A program made the translations under genes and the position numbers. Below, one piece after another: positions 11,923 to 23,691 of a stretch of 64,000 nt of DNA. Below the pieces are notes generated by a model. The model saw only the letters and a list, made by a program, of their open reading frames with translations, did not search any database and was not told the origin of the DNA. This stretch comes from Moniliophthora roreri (lineage: Eukaryota > Basidiomycota > Agaricomycetes > Agaricales > Marasmiaceae), in contig LATX02000193.1 in the NCBI GenBank assembly GCA_001466705.2, forward strand, positions 372,001 through 436,000, given 5' to 3'. The stretch's first letter is position 1; each line of letters begins with the position of its first letter.

Positions 11923-14587
11923 ATGTCCGCTCCATACCGCGGTGACCCACATTCAGAGAAACACCTTCACCTGCCTGTGGCGGGTCATTTTTCTGGCGCG
12001 CGCTCGAGAGTATTTTCTAGTAATTACTCTGAGGTTCATATCCCATCAAAGCCCTGGTGACCCATCCTCACTAAATTTGTCTACTTTCAGAGCGATTCAC
12101 CGTATACGGTTACAAGCAGCAAACGCAGTACTGCCTCATCTTCTGTTGCAGACAAAGTCAGTTCACGTTCATTCCTTTATCAACTATGACTAACATTTTG
12201 TCGCAGTTCTCATTACCACCTGATCCGAGGACATGGGGCTTGGATCTTTCATGGAACAACTCCGAACCAGACGATTTCCTTCACAACCCAGATCCAGTGC
12301 GAGATAGAAAAACCGATCAGGGCAGGAATATCTTCAATAGGCGTTCATTCGCGAATTTCGGCTGCCTTATACTCCTCATGGTTGGGATTCTAACTCTCTT
12401 GTGAGACATTTTAGCACTCCTCTTACGTTGCCAGAAGTTGATGGACGTCCAATAGTGCCGGTTATCCACTCATTACTTATTTCACTCGGAGAGAGCAGTC
12501 GACAAGAGGAGGATTCAACTTTGGAGGAGTGAATGCAAGTGGACAGGTATTCAAATTCCACACCTTATTTGCCTAGGTGGATCTTACACCACCTTATTTC
12601 AGATACCCGAGATACCCCTCGGCTTTAGCCTCATTGATCCAGATACCCCTGTCGATGCTTATACATACGCCGCTGTACACGATGGTCGTGAGTTACGACT
12701 CGTATTCAGTGACGAATTCAACAGGGACGGGCGTACATTCTATCCGGGAGACGACCCATATTGGGAAGCAGTGGATCTGCATTACTGGGGTGTACGTTTT
12801 CCCTGGTATCATGAGCTTCGTCGGCACTGCTCACACCTTCGCAGACCAACAATCTGGAGTGGTACGATCCTTCCAACCTAGTATGTCTCAAGAGTTGTCC
12901 ATTGGGTCTCGATGACTTTAATTTGAATCCAGATAACGGAAAATGGCACCCTCAAGGTCACTTTACACGAGAAGCCGAGCCACGGTCTGAATTATGAGGG
13001 TGGCATGATGGCAACGTGGAATAAATTCTGCTTCACTGGTGGCTTAATTATTGCCAGTGTCATACTTCCGGGTCGGTCAGATGTTTCTGGTTTATGGCCT
13101 GCTCTCTGGACTATGGGCAACCTGGGTAAGCACTCGTACCTCTCGCAACATTATCAACCGAGATTCTGACCTAAAACTATCAAAGGACGAGCCGGCTACG
13201 GTGCCACAAACGATGGGATGGTACGTCGATGGCGCATTAGCTGATATATAGAGCTCTTATCAAGCATACAGTGGCCTTATACATACGACGCTTGCGATGT
13301 CGGTACGCTACCCAATCAGACTTACGCCGATGGCGTGACGCCACTGTTAGCATTGGTTGATGGCGATGAGAAATTTGGTGGAGCGCTTTCTTACCTTCCC
13401 GGCCAGCGGCTGTCAAGGTCAGTGACTTTTGTTCTGTCTTTGACAAGCTGTGCTTGACTTTTTTGTACTTGAAGATGCACATGCCCCGGCGAATCACATC
13501 CTGGTACGTGCTTCTCTTGATATCGCTTGCATATTATCCACACGCTATTCACAGGACCTATCCACGAAGATGGCACGTATGTCGGCCGGTCCGCTCCGGA
13601 AATCGATATGATTGAAGCTCAGGTTGGCGGTGCCTTCCGAGTGCCTGGTGGGCCATTAGTTGGGGAAGTTTCTCAGTCAGGGCAATGGGCGGTATGTCTA
13701 ACACGAGCCGTAGGAACTCGGACTAACGAGCGTTCTGCAAAGCCCTTCAATTACGCCTACGACTGGCACACCACCAACAACTTTGAGATCTACAATGAGT
13801 CAATCACGGAATTGAACGGTTATAAGGGCGGTGTTTACCAACAGGCAACCTCCTGTATTAGCATGACCAGTCAGTTCCTATTCGGGTCTCCCCAGATCTT
13901 GTCCTTATCCAACGTTTTGCAGACCAAGCGTGCTATTCCGAAATGCCCGACCCATGCTTCTCGACCTTCGCCTTCGAATACAGACCGGGTTACGATGAAG
14001 GTGTAAGTGAATCTGCTCGCTGGTGCTCATACATCAATAATGAGAAAAACAGTACATCACTTGGCTAACCGACAATAAGAAAGTCTGTACTGTATTGGGT
14101 AACGGTTTATCTGCAGATCCTCGCGTTGAGATTTCAGCTCGTCCCGTACCCCAAGAGCCTATGGTGCGTGTCAAGTTCTCAGATGTTACCATTGTGCTTA
14201 ACGAGTATTCCAGTACATCATTGTCAACTTGGGACTGTCGCACAACTTTGGTTTCGTCGATTTAGAGAGGTTGACGTTTCCTACCTCGTATTATGTGGAC
14301 TGGATCCGCGTATATCAAGACCCTAATGAGATTAACATTGGTTGCGATCCTCCGGACTTCCCGACCAAGACGTATATTGAGACGTAAGTTTCAACTGCTC
14401 TAGTGCCCGATGGCTTGCTGACATGCCAACGTAACAGATATCTCGAAGGTGAGAGTATTGAGTTCCAGTGATAACAGAACACTAACACAGCTTGAAAAAT
14501 AAAGCATACACCAATCCCAACTATACGACATGGACCGACGATTTTGGGCAGCCAAAACCGAAGAATCGTCTTGTGGATCAGTGCTAG
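11923..14587 (+). CDS. KRE6/SKN1-type beta-glucan synthesis protein, GH16 (copy 1)
   Basis: About 15 exons from the ATG at 11923. It encodes a type II membrane protein: a short Ser-rich cytosolic N-terminus, the conserved segment FSLPPDPRTWGLDLSW, one TM helix (FGCLILLMVGILTLLFAGYP), then a lumenal GH16 domain. The domain opens with LRLVFSDEFNRDGRTFYPGDD and DPYWEAVDLHYWGT. The catalytic centre is EIDMIEAQ, the ExDxxE motif with nucleophile and acid/base glutamates. It ends with GQPKPKNRLVDQC. These match the SKN1 family (Kre6/Skn1), required for beta-1,6-glucan and wall assembly in the secretory pathway. The lumenal domain has paired cysteines (CTCPGES, DACDVGT). No frameshift was seen. A second complete copy lies at 28.4 kb and differs in intron content. 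Confidence 0.93.
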
Positions 14588-15420
14588 CGATGGGACTTCC
14601 TTTGTATTTTTACATAGACTGGGACTCTAGGATACCATGGATTTCTTGTAAAAAAAAAATTCATTTAGTGTTCTGCACTTGTGATCTCATGCCCTACGGT
14701 TTCAAACTCATCTTCCCTTTTTTAGATAACTCCAGAAACTCGCAAAATAGACAGCCCTCGAGGAAATCGTATATGCCACTGCGAAGTAAAGCTGCGATTC
14801 GGAATAAAGCTGAAAGGAGCCTTGGGCCCGCGTCAGAGGGGTGAGACAAACCAGACAGGAGACCGAAGCAAACGAGATCGAGGACAGGTTATTAGGGAGC
14901 GGAGGGATCGATGAGGGAGGCCGCGCAAATAAAAAGATCAAGTCCTCGGACTTTTTGGACGACACGAGTAGAATCGGTGTAGGTATGAAACATTGAAAGG
15001 ATATAGAGCGAAAGGAATGTAATAGACAGCTCGAAAGGTGCATCAGATGGGAAGAGAGCCAAGAAAGTTGAACTGGAAAAAGCAGCGAAAGTGAAGGGTG
15101 AAGTCGGCTGCAGGAAAACAAACGACTGACAGTGGGCGAACAACTTTGATTTATACATTCTCGAAATCAAATGTGATCAAGGCAAGCTTTTCTCTCGACC
15201 TGAATTTCCATAATATACTGACGATTTCATGCAGTAGCAGAAGACTTCCTTCGATATACTGATGTAGATCGGCCTTGAGATGGGGACCGACGAACATTGA
15301 TGAAATCATCACACGTATAGTACATTGTAAAAGCTGAGGTTAGCTGTTATATATGAGTGTCACGATAAGGTAGTATGATATATGATCAATCATGAACTTA
15401 TACAGCCAGCCTTCTGCGCG
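14588..15420. other. Intergenic, 3' of KRE6 copy 1
   Basis: 3' flank of KRE6 copy 1. Open frames are C/T-rich on the minus strand without family features. No gene supported. Confidence 0.35.
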
Positions 15421-15612
15421 TCCTAACATTCTAATTCCCCCCAGATACCCGAGATAACTAGAAATTTCAGACTCGTAGGTCCCGATCCACCTTCCTCTGA
15501 GGCATATACGTATAAATTGATACATCATCGACGCAAGCTTCAGCTGGTTCTCAGTGAAGAGTTCAATCGGGATGGCCATACCTTTTATCCTGGCGACGAC
15601 CGTACTGGGGTG
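15421..15612 (+). pseudogene. KRE6-like exon relic 1
   Basis: A plus-strand fragment that reads like the KRE6 exon starting IPE...: an intron-like CTAAC...CCCCCAG, then a degraded version of the segment ending EEFNRDGHTFYPGDD. It carries an in-frame stop (ACTAG in the early part). Just after GGCGACGA it lacks one base and then about 24 bp between two TACTGGG direct repeats that are present in both intact genes. No other KRE6 exons surround it, so it is a dead duplicate piece. A second relic on the opposite strand at 42.7 kb shares the same lesions. Confidence 0.8.
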
Positions 15613-18086
15613 TCATTAAGCTTAAGGCTCTGTCGATTATAGCATTGTCTTCTGGTCTTCTGTTTGTGAGCCAGAAAGTTGTGGAAGAGCCCAGCGCGCT
15701 CGCAAAAAAACGCGCTTTAATGTTTCCTCCCGTAGCCACCACACAAACACTGAACATGAACTGGTCGAAAACATAGTATAGCGCGAGGTTATAAGCGATG
15801 GTCAGGGTAAGGAACTTGGGCGTATTCCTACCTGCATCCGATCGCAAGAAAAAGAGGTTAGAAATAGGTCCAGGAAGACGAGTATTAGCAGTACCAGTAG
15901 CGTATGCCTGACGTTAAGAAACTGGCCAAGTTGAGAAATGAAGGATGATTATTGCAGGTAGGGTATCCTGAGCATTACTTGCAAAAGTCTTTCGCGTGTG
16001 TAATATGTCATATCTCCCGAGCGCACCTTTCTATACGTTGTTGTCAAATTGCGCTTCGAGAGAAAAAGGCAGCGACACACCTGTTTAGATATTCAGCCAT
16101 TGATTGCTATTCCCCAAAGATTAACGACCGTCGACCTTGTCCGAACCCAGATTTTGCGAGTGCGTGCCAGCCTATTAGTAGATATACAGGCTGCAGTCGG
16201 GAGCAACGTAGTGGTAAGGAGTGAATTTGTCACAATGGAACCGATTGGTCCGAGTCACGGTCAGAGGCTTTTCTTCATTATCAACCACCACCACATTCGC
16301 CAGAAGGCTTTCTACCTGGTTTATGCCCCCGATATTCATCCCTACAACGTCTATGGCAACGTTCATGCAGTTTATGCAAAGTCCCCAACGTGCATCGCCA
16401 GCCTTCGTCCTCTCGTTCTATTTTCGACGCCGTCCAGACATTTCAGGATAGTTGTTATACCAGCTCATCCTGGTAATACCTGATGTATTCAGCAGGGCTG
16501 ATTGTTCAGGGTTTCCAGTCACCGGTCGGCGAATTCACAGAATATTTCCCCCTTCTTCCCAGTAATCAACCACAGTAGGCAAGCCAGGTCCCCGACCCAG
16601 GCCTGCCTTCAGCAGGTACAGGTCTTTCGGGCCAGAGAAACCATAACAGAAACGTCGAAGGTAACAACAGCTCCTTCTGGTCGTTAAAAGGGAACCGGTC
16701 AGAATTAGCAAACAACAGCATTGGTAGCCCGAAACTAGCGATATTCGTTCTCGCTCCACAAGGTTGGAGACAATAAGCCCCCAATGCGTTCCGTAGGAAC
16801 TGCTGCCTGGGAGCCACAACATCAGGTACGTCTGGCCGTATAGATTTCGACGCGCGATTGACGAGACCGCTTTCACAGTCACTTTCCCTGGTTCGGCGTC
16901 AGAATATTTGCTCGACGGATTTTTTTTTTGCAGCGGACTGGGGAGTTCATAGTGTCTTGATGGATTGGGTGCTGAGGTGCTGAAGAGCTGGGGTCATTGT
17001 CGAAACTTGACGCAGTCTTGAAGATAGTTGCTTGCTAGCATGGAAACTTGGTCACACATAAGCTACACAACATACTCCATGAATTTCTGTGGTAGCCTCC
17101 AGATGGAACGTGAATAACCCGTACATATACCAAGGTGAGTCATTTTCTCGTCTCCGCTGCGGGACACGTGCTAATACTATCCACTAGCGCCCAAAAGTAC
17201 CCGGGAAGCGTTCGTCGAGAAATGGCAGCCAGAGTAGGCAGTCTTCGTCCTGGATCGGGCAGGAAGCCTTGGGTGAGCGGAAGGAGATTTGAAAATGGGA
17301 GATATTGCGAATCGGAGCCGAGATACAACAACGAAATGGGCTGAAATGAGAGAGAGTTGTCTCGTCGTAGGTGCGTGCTGGCCCCAAGCTAGTCGAACTC
17401 GATGCTCAGCCTGTCTTGAGCTGCAACTGCGTTATGAAACCCATCCATTTTTTGATAACCAGACACCGGCGATCTTGCAGGGCGGCTTGATTTGTACCGG
17501 AAAAAAAGTGCTCCCGATCCCGATTTCTGGGTTCGAGCGTAGAGAATGCAGTGATATGCAGTTGTTCTTCAGGCCATATACGTGGATATTCATAATTCCG
17601 AACCCATTGGCCCGTGGTTATATGCCTTGGCAAAGCGGTGTCAGTTGGTAATCACGAATGCTGGCATAGACGCACCTACTGCGCAGATATCCTGCCATCT
17701 GCGATTTGCGACATTTCCAGCTCCTCCTCCTCTATCCCAGCCTCCTGGCAGCTTCCCGTCCCGTCCCATGGAAAACGCAGGTCATGTCGAGATTCTTCGA
17801 ATGCTGGGAGTTCGCGCGCGACGAGGGATTAATGTTTGTCTATCGATCTGCCATAATCATGCCATTTCTTCAATAGAACGGCAGCACCGATTCCTGCGCT
17901 ACATTTCGTGCACGCAGGGAGCTCAGAAACTCTTATAGTGAGTTTGGGTGCTTCAATACGGCCTCTAGGTCCGGGGCCCGTGGTGGAAGTCTGGTTTTAG
18001 AAGTCTTTTGATGCGTCATTGGACTTGGGACGTAACCCCCCCCTTGGATCCCTTCCTCGCCGCCTCGTCGCTGAACGTGCTCTAAA
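15613..18086. other. 2.5-kb stretch without supported genes
   Basis: Several modest open frames on both strands, such as 16535-16882 minus and 17582-17938 plus. None shows a family motif, and I found no splice joins that extend them. They may be decayed genes. A polyT run sits at 16920-16929. Confidence 0.3.
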
Positions 18087-18588
18087 ATGGTCCTCTCCAA
18101 ACCCTCACTACGAGTACCCACGTCCTATACTCTGAAGGATGCTCGTCAGCACCCTTATCCCCGGCCATTGTTCGAAGATGACGACATAGACCATTTGGTA
18201 GTTCCGCTTTCCCTATGCATAATTTTCACAGCCTGACGTTCTCCGCAGTACGCACCTCACCCCAGCAACGATAGCTTGGTTGACTTCATATTGGTAAGCA
18301 GCTTGTATCCTCTGCCGTTTCTGACTCCAGCTCATGCCACGCTCAGGAAGCCGAGCAAAGACGCGTCGATCACGACACAAGAGATCATGACGAGGTTAAT
18401 GAAGGAGAAGCAGACGGAAAGGATGATTTCCCGGTGCTGTCACTCATACTGCTCGTACGTGCTATTGTCTTCAGGATAGCTCTATTACTTACTCAGCCCC
18501 CCAGGAACTGATCCTTCTCGCCTTGATTTTCCTTAAACGAGCGTTGATCATGGGTTTTCTAATGCGCTTCATCAACGAAGAAGAGTGA
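18087..18588 (+). CDS. Small acidic protein with C-terminal membrane helix
   Basis: Not recognised. Four exons starting at the ATG at 18087 join in one frame through three short GT-AG introns of about 50 nt (donors GTAGTT, GTAAGC, GTACGT). The product is about 115 residues. The N-terminal half is polar (SYTLKDARQHPYPRPLFEDDD). The middle is acidic, with the stretch DHDTRDHDEVNEGEADGKDD. The C-terminus is strongly hydrophobic (LSLILLELILLALIFLKRALIMGFL) and ends in MRFINEEE. This suggests a tail-anchored or single-span protein. No open frame covers it uninterrupted, so simple ORF calling misses it. The coherent hydrophobic end across the third intron argues that it is real. Confidence 0.6.
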
Positions 18589-19243
18589 AAGCCAGAGAGT
18601 AGGATTCATCTTTCTTGACATTGTATTATAAGCGGGTCCGAGCGCCAATCTCTTCATTTCAAGAACAAAAAGGACTGATCATTGATTAGCATTGTTTCCT
18701 TTCCGCTATCGTGGATCAAAATAACCCGGACTTGTACATGTGAGTTCCTTTTGTTTCGTTCAAGTGACCCCTTTTAACCCTTTCATAGTTAGCGTATGCA
18801 TACTTCTTGGGATTTCGGTTTCGCCTAATTCATTATACCTGCCTGCTTCGTCTACCCCCTCAAAAGAAAGGCTACCATGGCCCATGTCTGTTACTTATGG
18901 TTCTGCAATGAGATTTTCTTGATGCGGCGGAGCCGCAGCGTGTTCGAAAGCCTTACCAATTCATTCCTAGGGGACACCGTTTGTCCGCTTCAACTTTATG
19001 CAGCGACGTGACAGCGCCAATGGTTACATGTATTGTCCATTAAAGACGGCCTGTCTCCCAAAACTATCAATTGCTCAGATGACAACTGATAAATGGGTCG
19101 AAACCGCGCTTCCGGGGTGTTCTAGTGTCATGCGGGATTTGTCAGCCTACCGCACTGCCTAATCCTCACTTCCATGCTCTGCACGATTGGGGTGGTATAA
19201 AGTATTACGAGTGTTTAACTATGTCTTTGGTTATACTTAGGAT
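18589..19243. other. Upstream region of the glycosyltransferase
   Basis: 655 bp between the small membrane protein and the UGT start, holding the UGT promoter. No gene supported. A possible 5' UTR exon ending at a GTGAGT donor near 18748 cannot be proved. Confidence 0.35.
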
Positions 19244-21052
19244 ATGGAACAAGCTTCTCACACTACGAGACATGTGTTGTTGCATGCTAGAGACCACTGG
19301 GGTACGTCGTTCTCAGTACAACCGCACAGAACGGATGGCTGATACTTTGCTTATCACCGTAGGTCATAATAAACCACTGATAGCACTCGCCGTGCGGATT
19401 GTTGAGGCTCGGGATAATGTCTGGGTTACTCTCCTCACGACGGTGGCCATGTACGAAAGCCTCAAGCGGGAGTTATCGAAACTACCCGACGAGCGCCTCG
19501 CACGGATTGAGACGCGGATACAGTTCGTCATTGCTGCTCTTCGCCGAGTTTGATTGTGACGCGCTTCACTTTCAGCATAATCAGTCTCTCAAATAGCAAG
19601 CAAGATATCACAGCACCTCTTCCAGAATTCAAATCTGCTTTCCTTTCGCTCACGCGGTCAGAGTCTCTTGTTTGCAACACATCAGGACAATTTTTTGCTG
19701 GTTTATCTCCGCCGTGTGTCGCTGTTATAGATGTAAGTGACTTTGACCGTTGTTCCAGTATAAGCTAAGCTCATGAAATACTGGCAGTCTTTTGCCGGGT
19801 ATGCTGTCGATGCGATACGGGAAACTGTCGGAAATTCTGTTGCCATACTTCTTTGGCGAACCAGTCCCGCTGGCTCAATCATACGTCACAATGGTCCAAG
19901 AAGGTTCGGAGGACTAGGTGAACTGCCTGATCCTCGGGACCTGGGTCAATCTTCTGGGGAGCTAGTACAAATCCCCGGTGCGCCACCGATGTACGATTAC
20001 GAGTGGTATCCACAGGAGGTCTGTAATAGTTGGAGAATACAACCTCTAGTTGTGTTGAAGCCACTTTCTAGGTCCACCAGCCAGCCAAACTCGCAAACTT
20101 ATGGCAACAGGCACAAGAGAACATTCGTAAAACTGATGGTGTCTTGAATGTATCGTGCTCTGCTTACGAAGAAAGTGCAATAGCAGCCGCTCAGGAGTGG
20201 TACAGGTCCATTGAGAAGACATGGATTTCCTTGGGTCCGTTATCGCTCCCTCCGCGAAATGTTCACAGTGATGCGGTGAGTGAGGAAACCAAGTTTTTGG
20301 ATGAAATGGCCGTGAGGTTTGGAAAACGTTCGGTGATCTATGTGCGTCATCTAGAGCAGGCCTGGACATGTGACTGACTCACTTGTAGATCGCGTTTGGT
20401 AGCATCCCATGGCAGACGGTTCCAGAGAAGCTATGGCCGGTCATCGATGAATTTATAGCTCACCGGGTACCATTTCTCCTCGCTCATTCGTCTGCGATTC
20501 CGGACGAACAACAGAAGACAATTCAAGGAAGTGGATTGGGACTGCTGGTCAAATGGGCGGACCAGGAACGGGTCCTGGCACATCCTGCAACGGGGTGGTT
20601 CATCACACATGGCGGCTGGAATAGCATTCAAGAAGCTTTTTTTCACCGAGTACCGCTGTAGGTGAAACTTGTCATGACTGGGAATGAAGTATGCTCATTA
20701 ATATTCCCTCAGGATCTTCTGGCCCAATCACGGCGACCAACCTTATAATGCTATGATGATAACGCTGAAGCATGAGGTAGGTTTTGAGCTTCTAAATGTC
20801 CGCAAGGCCAATTCTGGGATTCCCTATCGCTCTCGCAACGGACAGGATGTAGCACCCGTCTTCACCGATGCGGCTGTGAGAGAAGAAATCAGAGTGCTTT
20901 TGATTCAGCTGAAAGGAGAGAAGGGAGACCGTGCGCGCAAGAATTTCGAACTGCTTAGCCGGAGAGTCAACATAGCTTGGGATGATGGGGGGGAATCTAG
21001 CCAGAACTTGGAGTCTTTTTTGAGGTGCTTTGTTGACAAGTTGGAAGTGTGA
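19244..21052 (+). CDS. UDP-glycosyltransferase (GT1)
   Basis: A GT1-type UDP-glycosyltransferase of about 500 residues, read over seven or so exons. The first exon, from the ATG at 19244, encodes [27 protein letters not shown] intron (19302-19362) then joins to [15 protein letters not shown], reconstructing the family's N-terminal acceptor-side motif WGHxKPL. Later exons carry [19 protein letters not shown], and the C-terminal sugar-nucleotide signature [20 protein letters not shown] followed by GWNS and HGDQPYNA. It probably transfers sugar from a UDP-sugar to a small lipophilic acceptor; the substrate is unknown. The ATG at 19335 inside the first intron gives an inferior start that breaks the WGH motif. 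The 3' end faces the tautomerase with an 86-bp gap. Confidence 0.88.
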
Positions 21053-21138
21053 TGGGATACACAAGCAGTTGGCTGTTAGTGTAAAATTCGCTTGACAAGC
21101 CATCAATTTATTGTCTACGTTCGCGGATCTATAGCTAA

Positions 21139-21679
21139 TCAGTATGGTACTGGTCTGCCTTCTTTCCGCCAAAGCTCCAAGGCTTCTGATCCCAGACGGG
21201 GAGGTCGGAGGCCATTCACGTTCCAGAGCACGGGCTGTGATAATTTATGAGTGTCATTTCATTTGCGTACACAACTTGTCGCAGCCATAGAGAAAATAAA
21301 CTCACGTCTTCCAAGCTGATGTGGATTTCCCAGTCTATACCCTTGTCCTTGGTCCAAGGAGCAATAGCCTTCTCGCATCTATCCATGAAGGCGCGCTTCG
21401 CGGCTTCGCTGAACGACTTTTATGAGTCGGAACTAAGTAGCGAGCGAGATAAGAAACCCACTCCTCGTGATGATAAGCAAGATGGTCGACACAAATGCGG
21501 ACGAAACTGTTGCTACTTTTCCCGCCCACGTAGAAATCACCATCTTCGATCTCGATGAAGCTGATAGCGATGTAGAATGGGGGAAGACGACTGTACACGT
21601 CGGCGAGTGCTTTTGCGAGTGCTTGTTTCTCTTCGAGAGTGTACAAGCCGCGAGGGACGAAGTAGCGGTAGAATGGCAT
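21139..21679 (-). CDS. Tautomerase superfamily protein (arm A copy)
   Basis: Three exons. The start at 21679 gives MPFYRYFVPRGLYTLEEKQ; removal of Met would expose the catalytic N-terminal Pro typical of the tautomerase superfamily. The sequence IEIEDGDFYVGG and ICVDHLAYHHE resemble the fungal cis-CaaD-like (Tautomerase_3) group. Exon 2 reads EAAKRAFMDRCEKAIAPWTK, and exon 3 ends LWRKEGRPVPY. Total about 145 residues. The reaction is unknown; these proteins act as tautomerases, dehalogenases or hydratases. The ATG at 21742 further upstream is in frame but would bury the Pro and is rejected. A diverged paralogue (roughly 80% identical over exon 1) lies at 50458-51003 on the other strand, forming the outer end of the inverted duplication. 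Confidence 0.88.
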
Positions 21680-21740
21680 CGTAGGAGAGAAGTGACTTGT
21701 GTCTGGTGAGGTGATGTGGAGCGATTTAAGCTTGCGGTGC

Positions 21741-21747
21741 ATTTATA
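21741..21747 (-). promoter_or_regulatory. TATA-like box of tautomerase, arm A
   Basis: The minus strand reads GGTATAAATG, about 62 bp upstream of the tautomerase ATG, which is a fitting distance for a fungal TATA box. Confidence 0.45.
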
Positions 21748-22399
21748 CCATTGAGGAGAGGAGACACGTTGAGCCTGAATGGCGATACACTCAGGCAAAT
21801 ACTGATCACACTGGGACTTGGTTGTCTGAGTAACCAGTAGATTGAAAAGACTTGAGAGCTTATGGATCCTGACTCGGGCCAAACTCGGGCCAAGCTCGGG
21901 CATCGACCAAGCTAGAAGCTAACTAGGTCCAAGTGGCTCGGTGGCAAGCTTCGGTATTCGTGATAGCCGGCGTGGAAAAAGCAAGCAACCAAGGTATTCC
22001 ACAAAGCAGTTGAAGCCGAGACGCCCAATCGAACAAACACGCGAGTTGAGTTGTAAGACCAGGGTATGAGGTTTGTAGCGTGTAAATACCTGAGATCATA
22101 ATCTAGAGATGGCTGAGCCAGGACAAAAGCCATGTTTGAAACTTTGAGAGTCGAGACCGTGACATGGACGCGTGGTGATAAGTCAGCCGAATGGGGATTG
22201 ACGTGTCTGATGACGGACTTTGCGGTCTTCTTGACCGTTATCACGATCCTTCCGCGGTTCCTCCAATACTTCCATCCTCTCTCTCATCCTTGCAGCGCGA
22301 AAAGCGAACCAGAATGCTAGAATATACACTCTTTCTGTACTGGATACAAATCACATGCAAATTGCTTCGTGGTCATACAGATACAAACACCCCTTTTCA

Positions 22400-22407
22400 T
22401 ATAAAAA
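22400..22407 (+). promoter_or_regulatory. TATA box of gene X, arm A
   Basis: TATAAAAA lies about 68 bp before the gene X ATG at 22475, followed by a C/T-rich leader. The same element is conserved before both arm B copies. Confidence 0.5.
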
Positions 22408-22474
22408 TCGTCCCTAATTCCTCCAGCAATCTCTCACTTCTTTCCTTCTCTACCACCACCATCTATCTGATATC

Positions 22475-23691
22475 ATGCCTTTCCAAACATCCAACCTCTT
22501 TGAAACTATCATCCTCCTGGGCTTATGGCATGCTTCCATTATTGCTCCTACTACAGAATTGACTTTGGCTTCGGTCATTGATAAAGAAATGAGCGACACG
22601 GAGAAACCGCCTCAAAATTCATCTTCGGGTGTTATTATGGGGTGGTCACCTGCAGACGAGTCGTTCGAGGCCGGTGAGGTGTGTAGATATTCCGATCTGG
22701 CGTCGTCAACGGCACTACTTTCGTGTCGCCTAAAGCCAACGATTCTGACGTACTTTCCTTCTCAATAGCTCTCACAAGATTTGCCAGATACTTCCAATGA
22801 GCAGGAGGAAATTGTATACACACGGGTAAGTGGATTTGGTTATCTTCACTATTCATTGCTCATCGTCTTGGGTAGAATCCTCGTCACCATTACAACAGGT
22901 CGAGGGTTCTGTACACCATCCAGGAAGAGGACGATCGCGACTCTCGGAAGGGACTGTATACAATCATCGAGGAAGTCGAAGGCGAAGACGAAGCGGGAGG
23001 CTTTGTTCAAGGTGTGTACTCTGTGGACGTTGTCGATCAGAGTGAAGATGGCGAGTGGGGGGAGTATCGATTTGATTTGTCGAATGAAGGCGCCGTTGAT
23101 GAATGTGAGATTGACCGCGATGATGATGAGGATACGTGTGAAGAAGATGAGTTGAGCGAAAGTGAGGTCGAGAGTATCGTGGCCTTGGCGTTGAAGTTGG
23201 TGGTCCCATCAAAGTCGGTCGATGAGTTGGTCGCTGCTGACAACTGGGATGAGTCTTTTGACGAAAGTTCTCTCTCCATGTCATCGCTATTGACTGTCGA
23301 GCCTGCTTGGGAGGTGTCAGACGAAGATGAGGATCTGGCTGAGGTGTTTGGCAAAGGCATTCATGAGGGTTCGTTCAGGATGCCGGAACCTTTCAATTTC
23401 TTTGGTGGTTTCAAGTATGGTGATGGGTTTGACTTTGAGGGTGTGTTTAATGAAGAGGACCCTTCGTGTGAGCCGTTGCAGCTGAAAACATTGGCAACTC
23501 AAGTATCCTGCTCGTCAGAGGAAGAGGAGGAAGAGGACTGGGACAAAGCTTTTGACGAAAGCCCTGCACCTGGTACACCTGTTTCTATCCACTCTGCTTG
23601 TCCTGACGTTGTTTCGATACCGTTCAAGTCAGCAACGGAGCGAATGGAGGCATGGGAGACTCTTCTTTCTTCTTTGGACAGTGCTGAATAG
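22475..23691 (+). CDS. Acidic protein X of unknown function (arm A copy)
   Basis: Not recognised. Three exons (22475-22678, 22769-22825, 22876-23691) join in frame to about 358 residues. The N-terminus is mildly hydrophobic (LFETIILLGLWHASIIAP), possibly a signal or anchor. The rest is very acidic, with runs such as EIDRDDDEDTCEEDELSESE and SSEEEEEEDWDKAFDE. It also has aromatic-rich patches (FNFFGGFKYGDGFDFEGVF) and a short C-terminal helix ERMEAWETLLSSLDSAE. No catalytic motif was found. The exon 3 acceptor is the AG at 22874-22875; a later AG at 22897 breaks the frame. It sits between a tautomerase and a glycosidase, and is present in three copies in the window. Confidence 0.7.

Noticed and set aside
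12001..14100. Numerous short frames on the minus strand of KRE6 copy 1
   Set aside because: They are antisense shadows. The plus-strand exons carry the conserved GH16 motifs.
16535..16882. 116-codon minus frame with hydrophobic stretches
   Set aside because: Considered as a fungal integral-membrane protein fragment, but neighbouring frames do not join to it and no motif is clear.
17530..17545. GGGTTCGAG-type sequence resembling a tRNA T-loop (similar at 54530)
   Set aside because: No matching acceptor stem, D-arm or anticodon arm could be folded around it. The 54530 case lies in the Ste12-like coding region.
19335..19362. ATG inside the first UGT intron as start
   Set aside because: It gives [14 protein letters not shown] and destroys the WGHxKPL motif. 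The exon from 19244 restores the motif over a canonical intron.
21680..21742. Upstream in-frame ATG of the arm A tautomerase
   Set aside because: It would hide the N-terminal Pro. The TATA-like box overlaps this stretch, and arm B has no matching extension.
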